Positions 35,201 to 43,549 of a DNA stretch of 64,000 nt are shown here, one piece after another (within the stretch, counting starts at the first letter, position 1; each line of letters begins with the position of its first letter). Both the position numbers and the translations under genes were made by a program. This DNA comes from Actinomyces sp. ph3 (GTDB taxonomy: Bacteria > Actinomycetota > Actinomycetes > Actinomycetales > Actinomycetaceae), in NCBI RefSeq assembly GCF_000308055.1, contig NZ_CAGY01000002.1, forward strand, positions 1 through 64,000, written 5' to 3'. Below the pieces are notes generated by a model. The model was not told where the DNA came from. It saw only the letters and a list, made by a program, of their open reading frames with translations, and made no database searches.

Positions 35201-35237
35201 AAAAACTTGTGGCCCCAACATCAGTTGGGGCCACAAG
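35201..35237 (-). terminator. Terminator of tRNA-Ser (and of the convergent PIN gene)
   Basis: A perfect 14-bp stem (35206-35219 with 35224-35237), loop ATCA, followed on the minus strand by TTTTTATAGG. It lies 8 bp beyond the tRNA 3' end. Confidence 0.9.
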
Positions 35238-35245
35238 CCTAAACG

Positions 35246-35332
35246 CGGTAGCGCAGGGATTTGAACCCTGGGTGGCTGTTACACCACACAGCATTTCGAG
35301 TGCTGCACCTTCGGCCGCTCGGACACGCTACC
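35246..35332 (-). tRNA. tRNA-Ser (CGA)
   Basis: An 87-nt class II tRNA. Acceptor GGTAGCG/CGCTACC with discriminator G, anticodon stem CAGCA/TGCTG around loop CTCGAAA (anticodon CGA, reading UCG), a long variable arm, and T-arm AGGG-TTCAAAT-CCCT. CCA is not encoded. Its 3' end faces the AT-rich IrrE-like/PIN island. Confidence 0.95.
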
Positions 35333-35410
35333 TCGGCACCCCACAATAGCGGATCTGGCAGGATGGGGCAATTCCACGCCAACAACGACGAAGCGACCTA
35401 GACTGACGAC

Positions 35411-35788
35411 ATGGCAAAACGGCGTATTGATCCTGCAGAAGGCCACAGCGCACTCCTCACGTGGTACCGCGCCCCAGAAAGCGCTACACGACAGATACTC
35501 TTCACCGCAGTGCGCTACACGCTCGAAGAAATTGCCGAACTTCACCCCGGTCGCGCCGTCGAGCTCCGCGTCCCTCCGGCCGGTGCCACACAAATCCTTC
35601 CAGGTACAACTCACCGCCGAGGGACTCCCCCGGCGGTGATCGAAATGTCGCCACGCACATGGCTGGAACTTGCCTGCGGCCTACTCACGTGGGAGGAGGC
35701 CTCCAACGCCAACCAGCTTCAGGCCTCGGGACAACGCACCGACCTATCGGCTTACCTTCCACTGTTCCCAAACCTGCGTGCGGACTAA
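35411..35788 (+). CDS. SCP2-like (sterol carrier family) small protein
   Basis: A 125-aa protein of the actinobacterial sterol-carrier-like family: RRIDPAEGHSALLTWY at the N-terminus, a VELRVPPAGA strand, and VIEMSPRTWLELACGLLTWEEA near the C-terminus, where SCP2 folds bind lipid or acyl chains. No enzymatic role known. TAGACT lies 6 nt before the ATG; leaderless. Convergent with the DUF4235 gene, with 1 bp between stops. Confidence 0.7.
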   Translation: MAKRRIDPAEGHSALLTWYRAPESATRQILFTAVRYTLEEIAELHPGRAVELRVPPAGATQILPGTTHRRGTPPAVIEMSPRTWLELACGLLTWEEASNANQLQASGQRTDLSAYLPLFPNLRAD

Positions 35789-35789
35789 C

Positions 35790-36083
35790 TCAGGCCTCGA
35801 TAGCGGGATTCTGAATCTGGTCAAGGACCTGCACGGCCCCCTCAACCGGCGCAAACCACTTATTCGTCTTGTTCACTACGCCGCGCTGGGCGATCGCTGC
35901 GATAGCTGCAGAAACCGCGGCAAAAGCGACCACGGAAACCAAGGATGCCGTGCCATCATCATCTTGAGGTGCGGCCTGACCGGTCACAGCCTTCCACCCC
36001 AGCTCCGCGACCTTTCCGGCCACGAAACCGGCGGCCAGCGACAGCCCTGCGGTAATAAGTTTCTGACTGAGACTGCTTCCCAT
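35790..36083 (-). CDS. DUF4235 membrane protein
   Basis: 97 aa. Two hydrophobic segments (LITAGLSLAAGFVAGKVAELGWK and SVVAFAAVSAAIAAIAQR) separated by a short acidic loop match DUF4235, a small actinobacterial membrane family of unknown function. The ATG at 36083 is chosen for AAGGAG 5 nt upstream; the frame extends to 36128 without a ribosome site. Confidence 0.75.
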   Translation of the reverse strand: MGSSLSQKLITAGLSLAAGFVAGKVAELGWKAVTGQAAPQDDDGTASLVSVVAFAAVSAAIAAIAQRGVVNKTNKWFAPVEGAVQVLDQIQNPAIEA

Positions 36084-36187
36084 GATGACTCCTTGCGTCA
36101 GATAGCATCGAACACTCGATACTGACATTTTGCCCTATCACCGCGGGAATATCTCTCCTTCCATGCACTATTGCTTAGACTGGTACG

Positions 36188-37216
36188 GTGCGAAAGACCA
36201 AGACCGCCTCCCCGTCCACCCAACGCTCAGCGCATCTGCGCCGCCTCAGCATCACGCTCCTTGGCGCGCTAGCCCTCAGCGCGTGTTCTCCCTCCATCCC
36301 GCAGGGAGCGCAGTGGACGGATGACCCCTTCCGCACAGACTCAACGACTTCGGCTCAGGGGAGCACGGCCTCGGCAACGAAGAACCGCGCGACCACGGGC
36401 AATACCGACGGAATTCCACGAGGAAGCGGAACCCTACGCATCGCTTACGCGCCGGGCTGGCGGCTTCCCGCTGACTACGTCTCTGCTTTCGAGGCTGCCA
36501 GTGGCTACACCGTTGAGCAGAGTGAGTACGCCCCGAATTCTTCGCAAAATGCCGACGTCATCTTTGGCGTCGATTCAAAACAAGCTGCAGCTTTGGGCAC
36601 CGTAATCCCCGTCGGCAATGACCCGATATGCGCATGGGCTGATCGCTCATGGTTCTCCGCCAATAGCAAGGCACTCCCCTCTTCGCTCAAGGATCTTTCC
36701 TCGGCAAACTTCGCCCCCCTGACCGCGATCCCTTCCCAGGATTCCGAGGCCGGCGCTGCTTTTGCGGCAAAGGCCAGCTCAGTCCTCGGCGGGGACTACG
36801 AGGACTGGAAAGAAAACCTGAACGACGCGCATTCGATCTCTTCCTCCGCGGCGGAAGCCTTGGGACAGTGGACCGCTACCCTTGCGGATGATCGCCTTTC
36901 ACTCATCTCGGGTGCGACCAGCGCGCAGGGCTCCCACCAGCGTCCGATCCTGATCTGGGATGCGCGCTTGGCGGTTGCTGCAGCCTCCAATACCGGCACC
37001 GAAAGTCGCGCCGAGGCTATCCCCGGGACGTGCGTTGATTCAACCATCTCAGTGGCAGTCCCACAGTCTTCTTCAAATTCCGAGGCCGTTCGCTCCTTCC
37101 AAGCATTCCTCGAATCCCAGCTGGGGAAGAATGCCGCGGCCTATGCGGGACTTGCCTATAACGATGGAGTGCCCGAGGACTCGCAAGCGGCGTGGTTTAT
37201 GAAGCCGGTGAAGTAG
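36188..37216 (+). CDS. Lipoprotein resembling an ABC solute-binding protein
   Basis: 342 aa. A lipoprotein signal with lipobox LSAC (Cys at residue 33), a Ser/Thr linker, then a periplasmic-binding-like domain (TLRIAYAPGWRLPADYVSAFEAASGYTV opening; ADVIFGVDSKQAAAL), reminiscent of thiamine/iron-type binding proteins. No permease or ATPase gene is adjacent, so it may be an orphan binding protein. TAGACT lies 6 nt before the GTG start: leaderless. Its 3' end overlaps the convergent LssY_C gene by 20 bp. Confidence 0.75.
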   Translation: MRKTKTASPSTQRSAHLRRLSITLLGALALSACSPSIPQGAQWTDDPFRTDSTTSAQGSTASATKNRATTGNTDGIPRGSGTLRIAYAPGWRLPADYVSAFEAASGYTVEQSEYAPNSSQNADVIFGVDSKQAAALGTVIPVGNDPICAWADRSWFSANSKALPSSLKDLSSANFAPLTAIPSQDSEAGAAFAAKASSVLGGDYEDWKENLNDAHSISSSAAEALGQWTATLADDRLSLISGATSAQGSHQRPILIWDARLAVAAASNTGTESRAEAIPGTCVDSTISVAVPQSSSNSEAVRSFQAFLESQLGKNAAAYAGLAYNDGVPEDSQAAWFMKPVK

Positions 37217-38672
37217 GTAGGACGCCTGCAACCTTTGCTTTCGCCTGAAGCCGTTCTTTCTTGCGCTCTCTGACCCATTGGTGGCAGGCGCGCGCAGAAA
37301 GAGCCAAGAGGGCAAGCACTCCCAAAGACGAACGGATCAGCGTCATTAAGACGATGTGAGTCGCACCCGAACTGGCAATATCTGCAGCGCCGAAAATAAT
37401 GTCGGCGCTCAGGGCTGTCAAAAGGATAATTCGGGCACGAGGGTGTCCATTCCACGTCATAACAGCAGTAATGATTTCCATGACAAGAAGCATCAAAGTC
37501 ACAAGGGCGACAATCAGCCTCATCGTCAAAATGTAGATTTGCGCATCGGCAGCATCATCAATGCCGATGACATTAAGTGCAATGTACTTCCACGGATTTT
37601 GAAGGACGAGATAGGTCTGGAACAGCTCGGTTGCAAACATGAGGGCAACCAGGACCATACCGACGACCAGTTGGACTGGGCGCTGGCGATCCGCTTGAGA
37701 ATCGACATCGTGAGCATCTGCCATTTCATGCGCATCATCATCGTTGGGCTCAACGTCTTGAACGTCCAGTAGATACAGATCGCCATCGGTGATGACTCGG
37801 TCGCCACCGCCATTTTTGTCGTGGTAGGCACTGAAGAAATCGGGAAGAATCTCAAGCTCTGCCGCAGGGTTAGCAAAGAGGACGTCATCAACAATGAAGT
37901 TGCGCTCGATGTCGATATCAGCATCGATCTTATGGGTGATTTGGAAGGTCAAAAGACTCAATCCGACAGCACGATCAAAGGTTCCCGCTGCAAGCCATTC
38001 GACGCGACGACCACCCGGAAGAATCCAGCCATCAGGCGTCCGCCAAAAACGCACGTGATGGCGTTCTGAAGAACGTCCAGGAACCGCTTTTTGGTAGGCA
38101 AAGTCCTGCTTACGCCCAAAGAGTACAAGGTTTGAAACTGGCGCAGCATCGTAGCTTTTTCGGCTAAGGAAGGCTCGTATCACCCGAAGAACGGCGTGGG
38201 GAGTAATCGGGTCAGCACGCACCCATCCGGCCGCGGTCATTGCAGCGTGAATATCGATCTCACTGCCGACAAGAGCGAGGTTTACTGGGTCGCCAAGGAG
38301 ACCATCAGCAGTCCTCGTTCGACCGATGAAATAGTCGGGAACATAGAGCCACGTGAGCAACTGATGGATTCTGGGGAGTGCGAGGTATGCGGTAACGGCC
38401 CAGCAGATCAGGAACCAGGCGATAGCGGTGGGTTTGAGCTTGATTGACCCCGCCAAGAAAACGTAGGCGAGCCACAGTGTTGCCACACCGGAGAAGATAA
38501 AGAACAGGGCATCGACAACATCATCGAAACCCCAGTCACGATCCTGCGTAAACGAGAGTTTGTCAGATGCACGCTGGTAAACAGGGGCTTTCTGGGGACG
38601 CGGGCGCGAATGAATGGAGGCGTTTTCGCCGTCATAGTTCGGCTCAATGGCCGATACGTGATCCTCGCTCAT
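37197..38672 (-). CDS. LssY C-terminal-domain membrane protein
   Basis: 491 aa. Two helices near residues 52-100, then a soluble LssY_C domain (TADGLLGDPVNLALVGSE, AAGWVRADPITPHAVLRV, VRFWRTPDGWILPGGRRVEW, THKIDADIDIERNFIVDDV), then an acidic loop and four helices in the C-terminal 170 residues. LssY_C occurs with PAP2 phosphatases and DedA proteins, pointing to membrane-lipid metabolism, but its role is unknown; no phosphatase domain is seen here. Followed upstream by a 480-bp gap without a gene. Confidence 0.78.
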   Translation of the reverse strand: MSEDHVSAIEPNYDGENASIHSRPRPQKAPVYQRASDKLSFTQDRDWGFDDVVDALFFIFSGVATLWLAYVFLAGSIKLKPTAIAWFLICWAVTAYLALPRIHQLLTWLYVPDYFIGRTRTADGLLGDPVNLALVGSEIDIHAAMTAAGWVRADPITPHAVLRVIRAFLSRKSYDAAPVSNLVLFGRKQDFAYQKAVPGRSSERHHVRFWRTPDGWILPGGRRVEWLAAGTFDRAVGLSLLTFQITHKIDADIDIERNFIVDDVLFANPAAELEILPDFFSAYHDKNGGGDRVITDGDLYLLDVQDVEPNDDDAHEMADAHDVDSQADRQRPVQLVVGMVLVALMFATELFQTYLVLQNPWKYIALNVIGIDDAADAQIYILTMRLIVALVTLMLLVMEIITAVMTWNGHPRARIILLTALSADIIFGAADIASSGATHIVLMTLIRSSLGVLALLALSARACHQWVRERKKERLQAKAKVAGVLPTSPAS

Positions 38673-39154
38673 GTCCCTTCCTCATGCGTAGACGTGTAGC
38701 CACAAGCCTAGTCTGAGAAGGCTCATCCTTCCGCTTTTCTGAGAGTATCCATTTTCATCTTTTGCACCTCAATACCGCAGGCTTTTCGAGCTCACATCAT
38801 CGGCATAAGACTCGAAGAAAAGAGATTGAGGGCGCCCGGAAAGAGACTCAACAGGCGCCCTCGTGGAGACGCAGAATGTCAGGGGGTGTTTTACGTCTCC
38901 GTTCCTCACGTTAGCGCCGTTAAGAAACCATTCGGAGGTTTTTACTTCTGTGTTTTTCTGGGAAATTTCGTTTGAATGAGAAGGTTTTGAACGCAAATGA
39001 CAACCCTGTCTACCCCAATAAAACAGGGTGATGCGATTTACCTGAATCAGAAGCGCCAGCACCGGAGGCACACAAATAAAACACCCTCCAGCCTTAAAAA
39101 GGACTTTAGTCCCAGTTTTGGCTGGAGGGTTGTTTAACTCAGTAAACTCAATGC
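38673..39154. other. Intergenic stretch without a gene
   Basis: About 480 bp between two minus-strand genes. It has no ORF with coding character; the longest (38769-39071, minus) lacks a ribosome site and recognisable sequence. It holds a perfect 9-bp inverted repeat (38828-38836 with 38854-38862), followed on the minus strand by AATCTCTTTTCTTC, and the FMN reductase terminator at 39074-39129. A small RNA or a relic is possible. Confidence 0.6.
39074..39129 (-). terminator. Terminator of the FMN reductase gene
   Basis: A 10-bp stem (39084-39093 with 39120-39129) enclosing a nested small hairpin GGACT-TT-AGTCC, followed on the minus strand by TGTTTTATTTG. It lies 25 bp after the reductase stop. 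Confidence 0.8.
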
Positions 39155-39703
39155 TCAGGCGTGCGCACGAATGTAGTCTGCGAATGCCTCAATAGCCGAC
39201 TTCACAAATCCCTGAGTTGTCGCATCAATAAAGCGGCCATCTTCACCGATATCCTCATGCGACATCTTCACGAAAACCTCGGGCTGCGTCATCAACAAGG
39301 GGTTGAAGAACCCAAGAGTCTGACGGGTTGCGATCTGCCCAGCAGCAGCACCAACCGCTCCCCTGGATGCACCCACGACATAAACAGGCTTACCGCCGAT
39401 GGGGTTGGATCCCCACGGGCGACCAAACCAGTCGATAGCATTCTTCAGACCACCAGGAATCGAGCGATCATACTCAGGGGTTGCAATTAGAACCGCGTCG
39501 GCATCTTCAAGGATCTTCTTGAAGTCAGTGGCGATCTGCGGGTAGTTCGCATCGTAATCAGGGCTGTACAGTGGCAGCTTCGAGAAATCAGCCTCAACAA
39601 ATTCCAGATCAGCCGGAGCATCGGCAATCATCGCACCAACCAGCTTGCGGTTAATGGAGTTCGAGGACAGCGAACCAATGATGTAAGCGACCTTATACGT
39701 CAT
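39155..39703 (-). CDS. NADPH-dependent FMN reductase
   Basis: 182 aa, flavodoxin-like fold. FMN-binding motif GSLSSNSINRKL near the N-terminus, then LPLYSPDYD, TPEYDRSIPGGLKNAIDW (flavin-stacking segment) and VGASRGAVG. Members reduce FMN or quinones/azo compounds. AAAGG lies 8 nt before the ATG. Monocistronic between a terminator and the TPR protein gene. Confidence 0.9.
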   Translation of the reverse strand: MTYKVAYIIGSLSSNSINRKLVGAMIADAPADLEFVEADFSKLPLYSPDYDANYPQIATDFKKILEDADAVLIATPEYDRSIPGGLKNAIDWFGRPWGSNPIGGKPVYVVGASRGAVGAAAGQIATRQTLGFFNPLLMTQPEVFVKMSHEDIGEDGRFIDATTQGFVKSAIEAFADYIRAHA

Positions 39704-39806
39704 GGGATAAGCCTTTCATCTAGGAGCCGCTTTCAAGCAGCACTGCAGGTATAAACGCCACCTAGATTCCGGTTTATTCCGACCTAAGTCCTAGATCACA
39801 GAAGAT

Positions 39807-40832
39807 TTACCAGGCGCCAGTACCACCGGTTCCGCGTTTGCGATCTTTGTTTTGACGCTCCTCGCGATCGGTTTGCTCCTGACGCTTTTGCATCTCTTCA
39901 CGCTTCGCGCGTTGCTCTTTGGTTTCTCCCTGATAAGGATCCTTGGACTTGTCTTGGTTCTGTTTGTCCTTATCCTGATTCTGCTGATCCTGGTTTTGCT
40001 TGTCTTTATCCTTGTTGTCTTGGTTTTGCTTATCTTTGTCTTGGTTCTGCTTGTCCTTATCCTGATTCTGTTTGTCCTTGTCCTTGTCCTGATTATCCTG
40101 CTTCTGAGCCTGCTGCTGCTTTTGCTGAGCACGATCATGAGCCTTGTCAGCATCGGCGCCGCCACCGCCGCCCTGCTGATTCTGGTTCTGCTGATTCTGC
40201 GTCGAGGCCGCGGACTGACACGGGGCCACAACCTCTCCCATTTCTTTATAAATTTCAGCAGCACGCGCACGATCCGTACTCATCGCCGCATCACCCTGCT
40301 TTTCCAGAGCAAGCGCCAAATTCATTCTGACGGTGCATTCATAGGAGTAGGTCTCAATTCGACCATCCTCGATCTGCTTCGCCTTCGGAACCCGGTCCCA
40401 CGCAATGCGCAACTCAGCAACGGCCTCGTCGGGATGATCAAGCTTCACATGCTGCGTCCCCGCGTTGTAATGCGCAACCCAGCTGGCAGGGCCAAGATCT
40501 CCCCAATAAATCTGCCGTGAATAGGAGTTCAGAGCACCCTCGTTATTCCCCGCGCGCGCACTGCGACCCGTATTCCATGCCCACAGCGGCAGGACGGTCA
40601 TATAAATTCCGACAGCTAGCGCAACCACAACAATGGGGAGAGACCACCACAGAGGGCGCAATAGTTTCCCATTGCGTCGCGGTTTCTCCGCCCCGTTCCT
40701 CTTTGCCGAGGCCGGGGTCGCGCTGGGGCCACCATCTCCCGTTTGGGCGTCAGTGGCGGCCTCGCCGTCTACAGGAGGCTGATAGAAAGCAGTAGGACGC
40801 TGTTCCTTATCGCTGCGGCGCTTAAATCGCAC
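39807..40832 (-). CDS. TPR (BatC-like) membrane protein with charged QDKDKQN repeat tail
   Basis: 341 aa. A basic cytoplasmic N-terminus (1-58), a membrane helix (about 62-83), a TPR-like helical region (90-210; GALNSYSRQIYWGD, VAHYNAGTQHVKLDHPDEAVAELRIAW, CTVRMNLALALEKQGDA), a Gln/Gly segment, then about 90 residues of QNQDKDK-type repeats (240-315) and a KRGTGGTGAW end. It corresponds to BatC in Bat (Bacteroides aerotolerance-like) loci. GTG start with AGGAGG 4 nt upstream, overlapping the VWA gene by 11 bp. The antisense frame of the repeat looks like a hydrophobic protein but is an artefact. Confidence 0.75.
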   Translation of the reverse strand: MRFKRRSDKEQRPTAFYQPPVDGEAATDAQTGDGGPSATPASAKRNGAEKPRRNGKLLRPLWWSLPIVVVALAVGIYMTVLPLWAWNTGRSARAGNNEGALNSYSRQIYWGDLGPASWVAHYNAGTQHVKLDHPDEAVAELRIAWDRVPKAKQIEDGRIETYSYECTVRMNLALALEKQGDAAMSTDRARAAEIYKEMGEVVAPCQSAASTQNQQNQNQQGGGGGADADKAHDRAQQKQQQAQKQDNQDKDKDKQNQDKDKQNQDKDKQNQDNKDKDKQNQDQQNQDKDKQNQDKSKDPYQGETKEQRAKREEMQKRQEQTDREERQNKDRKRGTGGTGAW

Positions 40833-41856
40833 GGGTCCTCCTCAGCGCGTGGATACGACCCGCAAAAATAGCGGCTTCCCAAGCTAATAGCGCAGTCAAA
40901 ACAAGAGCCGATGGCCACAACACATAGCGCGAAGTTTGGATCGTATCGTTTGCATCGGCGATATTTCGAGCATTTTGAACCGAGGACGAAGCTGCGGAGC
41001 TAATGGCGGAATCATTGGGTGACCGAACCATATCGATACCAAGTTTTTGAGCGATCTCGCTGAGCTTCTTGACGTCAATCTTCGAAATTGCATCGGGGTT
41101 TCCGGGCTGGGAAAAATCCTTGATGTATTCGGGTTTCGAGCTGTCGTTCTGCTTCCCCAGAGCGGCAACCTTCATCTTCCCGCCTTCTTCGGTTCCATAG
41201 CCAATCACCAAGCCTCCCGTCAGGAGGGGCTTGATCTTGTCCCACTGCTGAGAGTCGCCTCCACCAGCGCTTCTCCAAGCAGAATTGTTCGAGGTCTCAC
41301 CGTCGGTGAATACGAAAAGCACGCGGGTATTTTCAGGGTGCTTGTTTGCGGCATCCTGCATTTCTTCCGCAATGTATTGTGCGGGGCGGTCCGGGGACGA
41401 ACCGCGCGAGGAAGAACTTACTTCCTGAGTCAGTGTCGAAACGAAGGAACGAACTGCTCCAAGGTCAGAGGTCAGGGGAAGCTCAGTATCTGCCTGGGAA
41501 TCCCAGGTAATAATGCGATAACGAGCCCCAGGAGCAGCTTGAAGAATCTGCTCAACATCGTGGCTCACACCTTGAAGGCGAGTTTTTCCGCCTTCCCAAT
41601 CCTCAGCGGCCATCGAACCCGTGCGGTCAATCGCAAGCCAGACCTCGACATTGGTCGTCACTTTCTGCGCTTCGCCAGGAACTGAGGGGCCAATCAGGAT
41701 CGAGAGCAAGGCGCAGGTGATAGCACCTCTGCGCACCAGATCCGATGTTCTAAAAGGGCGATGACGCCGGGCACTCCACCAGGAGAAGAAAGCGCACGCT
41801 GCAATGATCACAATGATGATTGCAACCGACATAAGGGGTCGGAAGGAGAGCGACAA
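40822..41856 (-). CDS. VWA-domain membrane protein (BatB-like)
   Basis: 344 aa. Membrane helix near the N-terminus, a second hydrophobic segment (about 48-63), a von Willebrand A domain with a MIDAS start of DRTGS (in WLAIDRTGSMAAED) and FVFTDGETSNN as the late metal motif, and a C-terminal helix ending in HALRRTRAI. TTG at 41856 is chosen because AGGAGG is 4 nt upstream; an ATG at 41832 is possible. First gene of the short TPR/VWA unit; the other Bat-like genes are 1.8 kb away beyond a convergent surface-protein gene. Confidence 0.8.
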   Translation of the reverse strand: MSLSFRPLMSVAIIIVIIAACAFFSWWSARRHRPFRTSDLVRRGAITCALLSILIGPSVPGEAQKVTTNVEVWLAIDRTGSMAAEDWEGGKTRLQGVSHDVEQILQAAPGARYRIITWDSQADTELPLTSDLGAVRSFVSTLTQEVSSSSRGSSPDRPAQYIAEEMQDAANKHPENTRVLFVFTDGETSNNSAWRSAGGGDSQQWDKIKPLLTGGLVIGYGTEEGGKMKVAALGKQNDSSKPEYIKDFSQPGNPDAISKIDVKKLSEIAQKLGIDMVRSPNDSAISSAASSSVQNARNIADANDTIQTSRYVLWPSALVLTALLAWEAAIFAGRIHALRRTRAI

Positions 41857-41931
41857 TATTCCTCCTGCGGATCGGATCAAACACTGGCAAGTATAGTGCC
41901 CATCTCAAATTCATCCTCTAGGGGGATCTAT

Positions 41932-41961
41932 TTGACATCTGAAGTGCCCCACGACTAAATT
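41932..41961 (+). promoter_or_regulatory. Promoter of the LAHTG surface-protein gene
   Basis: TTGACA (41932-41937), an 18-nt spacer, TAAATT (41956-41961). Transcription should start near 41968, giving a leader of about 47 nt. Confidence 0.7.
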
Positions 41962-41967
41962 CATTTC

Positions 41968-41989
41968 TGTATCATGGTGTCCTGATACA
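41968..41989. promoter_or_regulatory. Inverted repeat in the 5' leader of the LAHTG protein gene
   Basis: TGTATCA (41968-41974), 8 nt, TGATACA (41983-41989): a perfect 7-bp inverted repeat starting at the predicted transcription start. It could be a repressor site or a leader hairpin. Confidence 0.45.
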
Positions 41990-42014
41990 CACCACAAAAT
42001 TTAATTGAGGCAAG

Positions 42015-43454
42015 ATGAAAACCCTCCGAAACATCGCCGCCGGTTCACTCGGACTGGCGCTCGTTTTTTCCTCTCTCACCGCCATGGATGCTCAGGCCGT
42101 TGAACGCGTTCCCGGGCAAATCAATGGTGATCGCAGCTCCGGCTGCGTCGTTGACTGGACCGCACGCGCCATGCTCGACCAGAACATGGACAACATCCCG
42201 GTCGGACTCCGCAAGGGCCCTTACTCAACTTCTGGCTTCATGGAGACCGTCCACCCCGACTACGGCAGCAAGGCGATTCTTGAAAATCATCACTGGTTCA
42301 ACCCGGTGAGCGATGTCCAGTACTGGCGCATCCCGGTCGGCGCCGAGTTCGGGATCCTTCCCGGCGCAACCCTGACTGTGGATCTTCCCGACGACATGAC
42401 CAATGTCCGTCTGATTAGCGACCTGAGCACTGAGGTTAAGAACATCACAGTTGATCAGTTCATGGAGCGTCAGACCTTCGGCGCACTGGCACGCAAGCTC
42501 GATTGGGATATTGTCCCCAATGCAACCCAGACCGATGCAGCACGTAATATCTGGACGCTGACCTTCCCGAACGGTCTGCCGGAAGGCCACGCTGCGGTCG
42601 TTGAATTCGTCGGAACCGGTGACCGTACGGGGCACTACGAGGCAACCTCTCACTTCCGCGGCCTTCGCGAAACAGATGAGAATGGCAAAGCATGCCTCAC
42701 GACTCCCGAGCCTGAACTCACTGTCGGACAGTGCCAGGCCGGAGTCGTTGGACGCACCATTTTCTCGCCCTACTCGAAGGATATTGACCTTCGCGAAAAG
42801 TACTCCGATCGTTGGCAGGGAACCGGCGCACTCTGGGGCGAGGCCGGAGCCGACGGCTGGGATCCTTCACGCCAGTACTCTGATGCCGCCGGTGCGACGC
42901 GTCGTATGCGCTTCTACGCTGCAACCACGCGCGAGTTGACCAATGCGACGATGACCGTGAGCGCTCCCCAGGGTGCAACCTTCGACGAGTCCTCGATCGC
43001 CTCTGCATTGACCCCCGGTGGCGGCGCCCTAGTCGCCAATGGCTTCTCGCAGACGGTGAAGGGAATTTCCAACCCGACCGTGAGCGCGGACAAGAAGACT
43101 ATGACCTTCACGATCGCGCACATGCCGGAAAACTCCTCCCTGAGCGTTGAGGTTACCGCAGTGCTGACCGGTGAAAAGGCATTCGATACCCCGACCTCGA
43201 AGCCCATGGTCTTCTTCCACACTCTGGTTGGCTCTATCCCCGGATGCGAGGTCTCGCCGACTCCGACCATCCCGGCAACTGAGCCCACTCCCAATCAGCC
43301 TCAGGAGCCCAACAAGCCAGAAAATCCCAAGGCTGAAAACCCGAAGAAGGCAGGCCCTCTGGCACACACCGGTGCCACGAGCGGAATGGTTCTGGGCGCA
43401 GCAGGAATGACCCTGATTGCTGGTCTTCTTGCAGCTAAGCGTCGCAAGGCCTAA
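42015..43454 (+). CDS. LAxTG cell-wall-anchored surface protein
   Basis: 479 aa. Signal peptide (1-28, AQA end), a large beta-rich ectodomain with five Cys (CVVDW, CLTT, GQCQ, GCEV and related), a Pro/Asn/Lys-rich stalk, then the sorting signal LAHTG (449-453), hydrophobic helix and AKRRKA tail. No named domain recognised; the plan is that of the 619-aa protein at 18837-20696. It has its own strong promoter and terminator and points toward the VWA genes on its right, splitting the Bat-like locus. Confidence 0.8.
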   Translation: MKTLRNIAAGSLGLALVFSSLTAMDAQAVERVPGQINGDRSSGCVVDWTARAMLDQNMDNIPVGLRKGPYSTSGFMETVHPDYGSKAILENHHWFNPVSDVQYWRIPVGAEFGILPGATLTVDLPDDMTNVRLISDLSTEVKNITVDQFMERQTFGALARKLDWDIVPNATQTDAARNIWTLTFPNGLPEGHAAVVEFVGTGDRTGHYEATSHFRGLRETDENGKACLTTPEPELTVGQCQAGVVGRTIFSPYSKDIDLREKYSDRWQGTGALWGEAGADGWDPSRQYSDAAGATRRMRFYAATTRELTNATMTVSAPQGATFDESSIASALTPGGGALVANGFSQTVKGISNPTVSADKKTMTFTIAHMPENSSLSVEVTAVLTGEKAFDTPTSKPMVFFHTLVGSIPGCEVSPTPTIPATEPTPNQPQEPNKPENPKAENPKKAGPLAHTGATSGMVLGAAGMTLIAGLLAAKRRKA

Positions 43455-43474
43455 GCGCTTCAGGCAATAAATCA

Positions 43475-43508
43475 TTGTGGGGCCGCAGCTGATGCTGCGG
43501 CCCCACAA
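43475..43508 (+). terminator. Terminator after the LAHTG protein gene
   Basis: A perfect 15-bp stem (43475-43489 with 43494-43508), loop TGAT; only a weak T-rich tail. Probably bidirectional with the convergent VWA operon. Confidence 0.75.
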
Positions 43509-43549
43509 ATGTATTCACGAGCAATCGAGGCACAGGCTCAAAGAATGCC

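Noticed and set aside
38769-39071. 100-codon minus-strand frame in the 480-bp gap
   Set aside because: No Shine-Dalgarno or leaderless signal, no recognisable sequence, and it contains inverted repeats that look regulatory.
39852-40520. A 222-codon frame encoding a Leu/Ile-rich, membrane-like protein
   Set aside because: It is the reverse strand of the QDKDKQN repeats; the hydrophobicity is a direct effect of complementing Lys/Gln/Asp codons.
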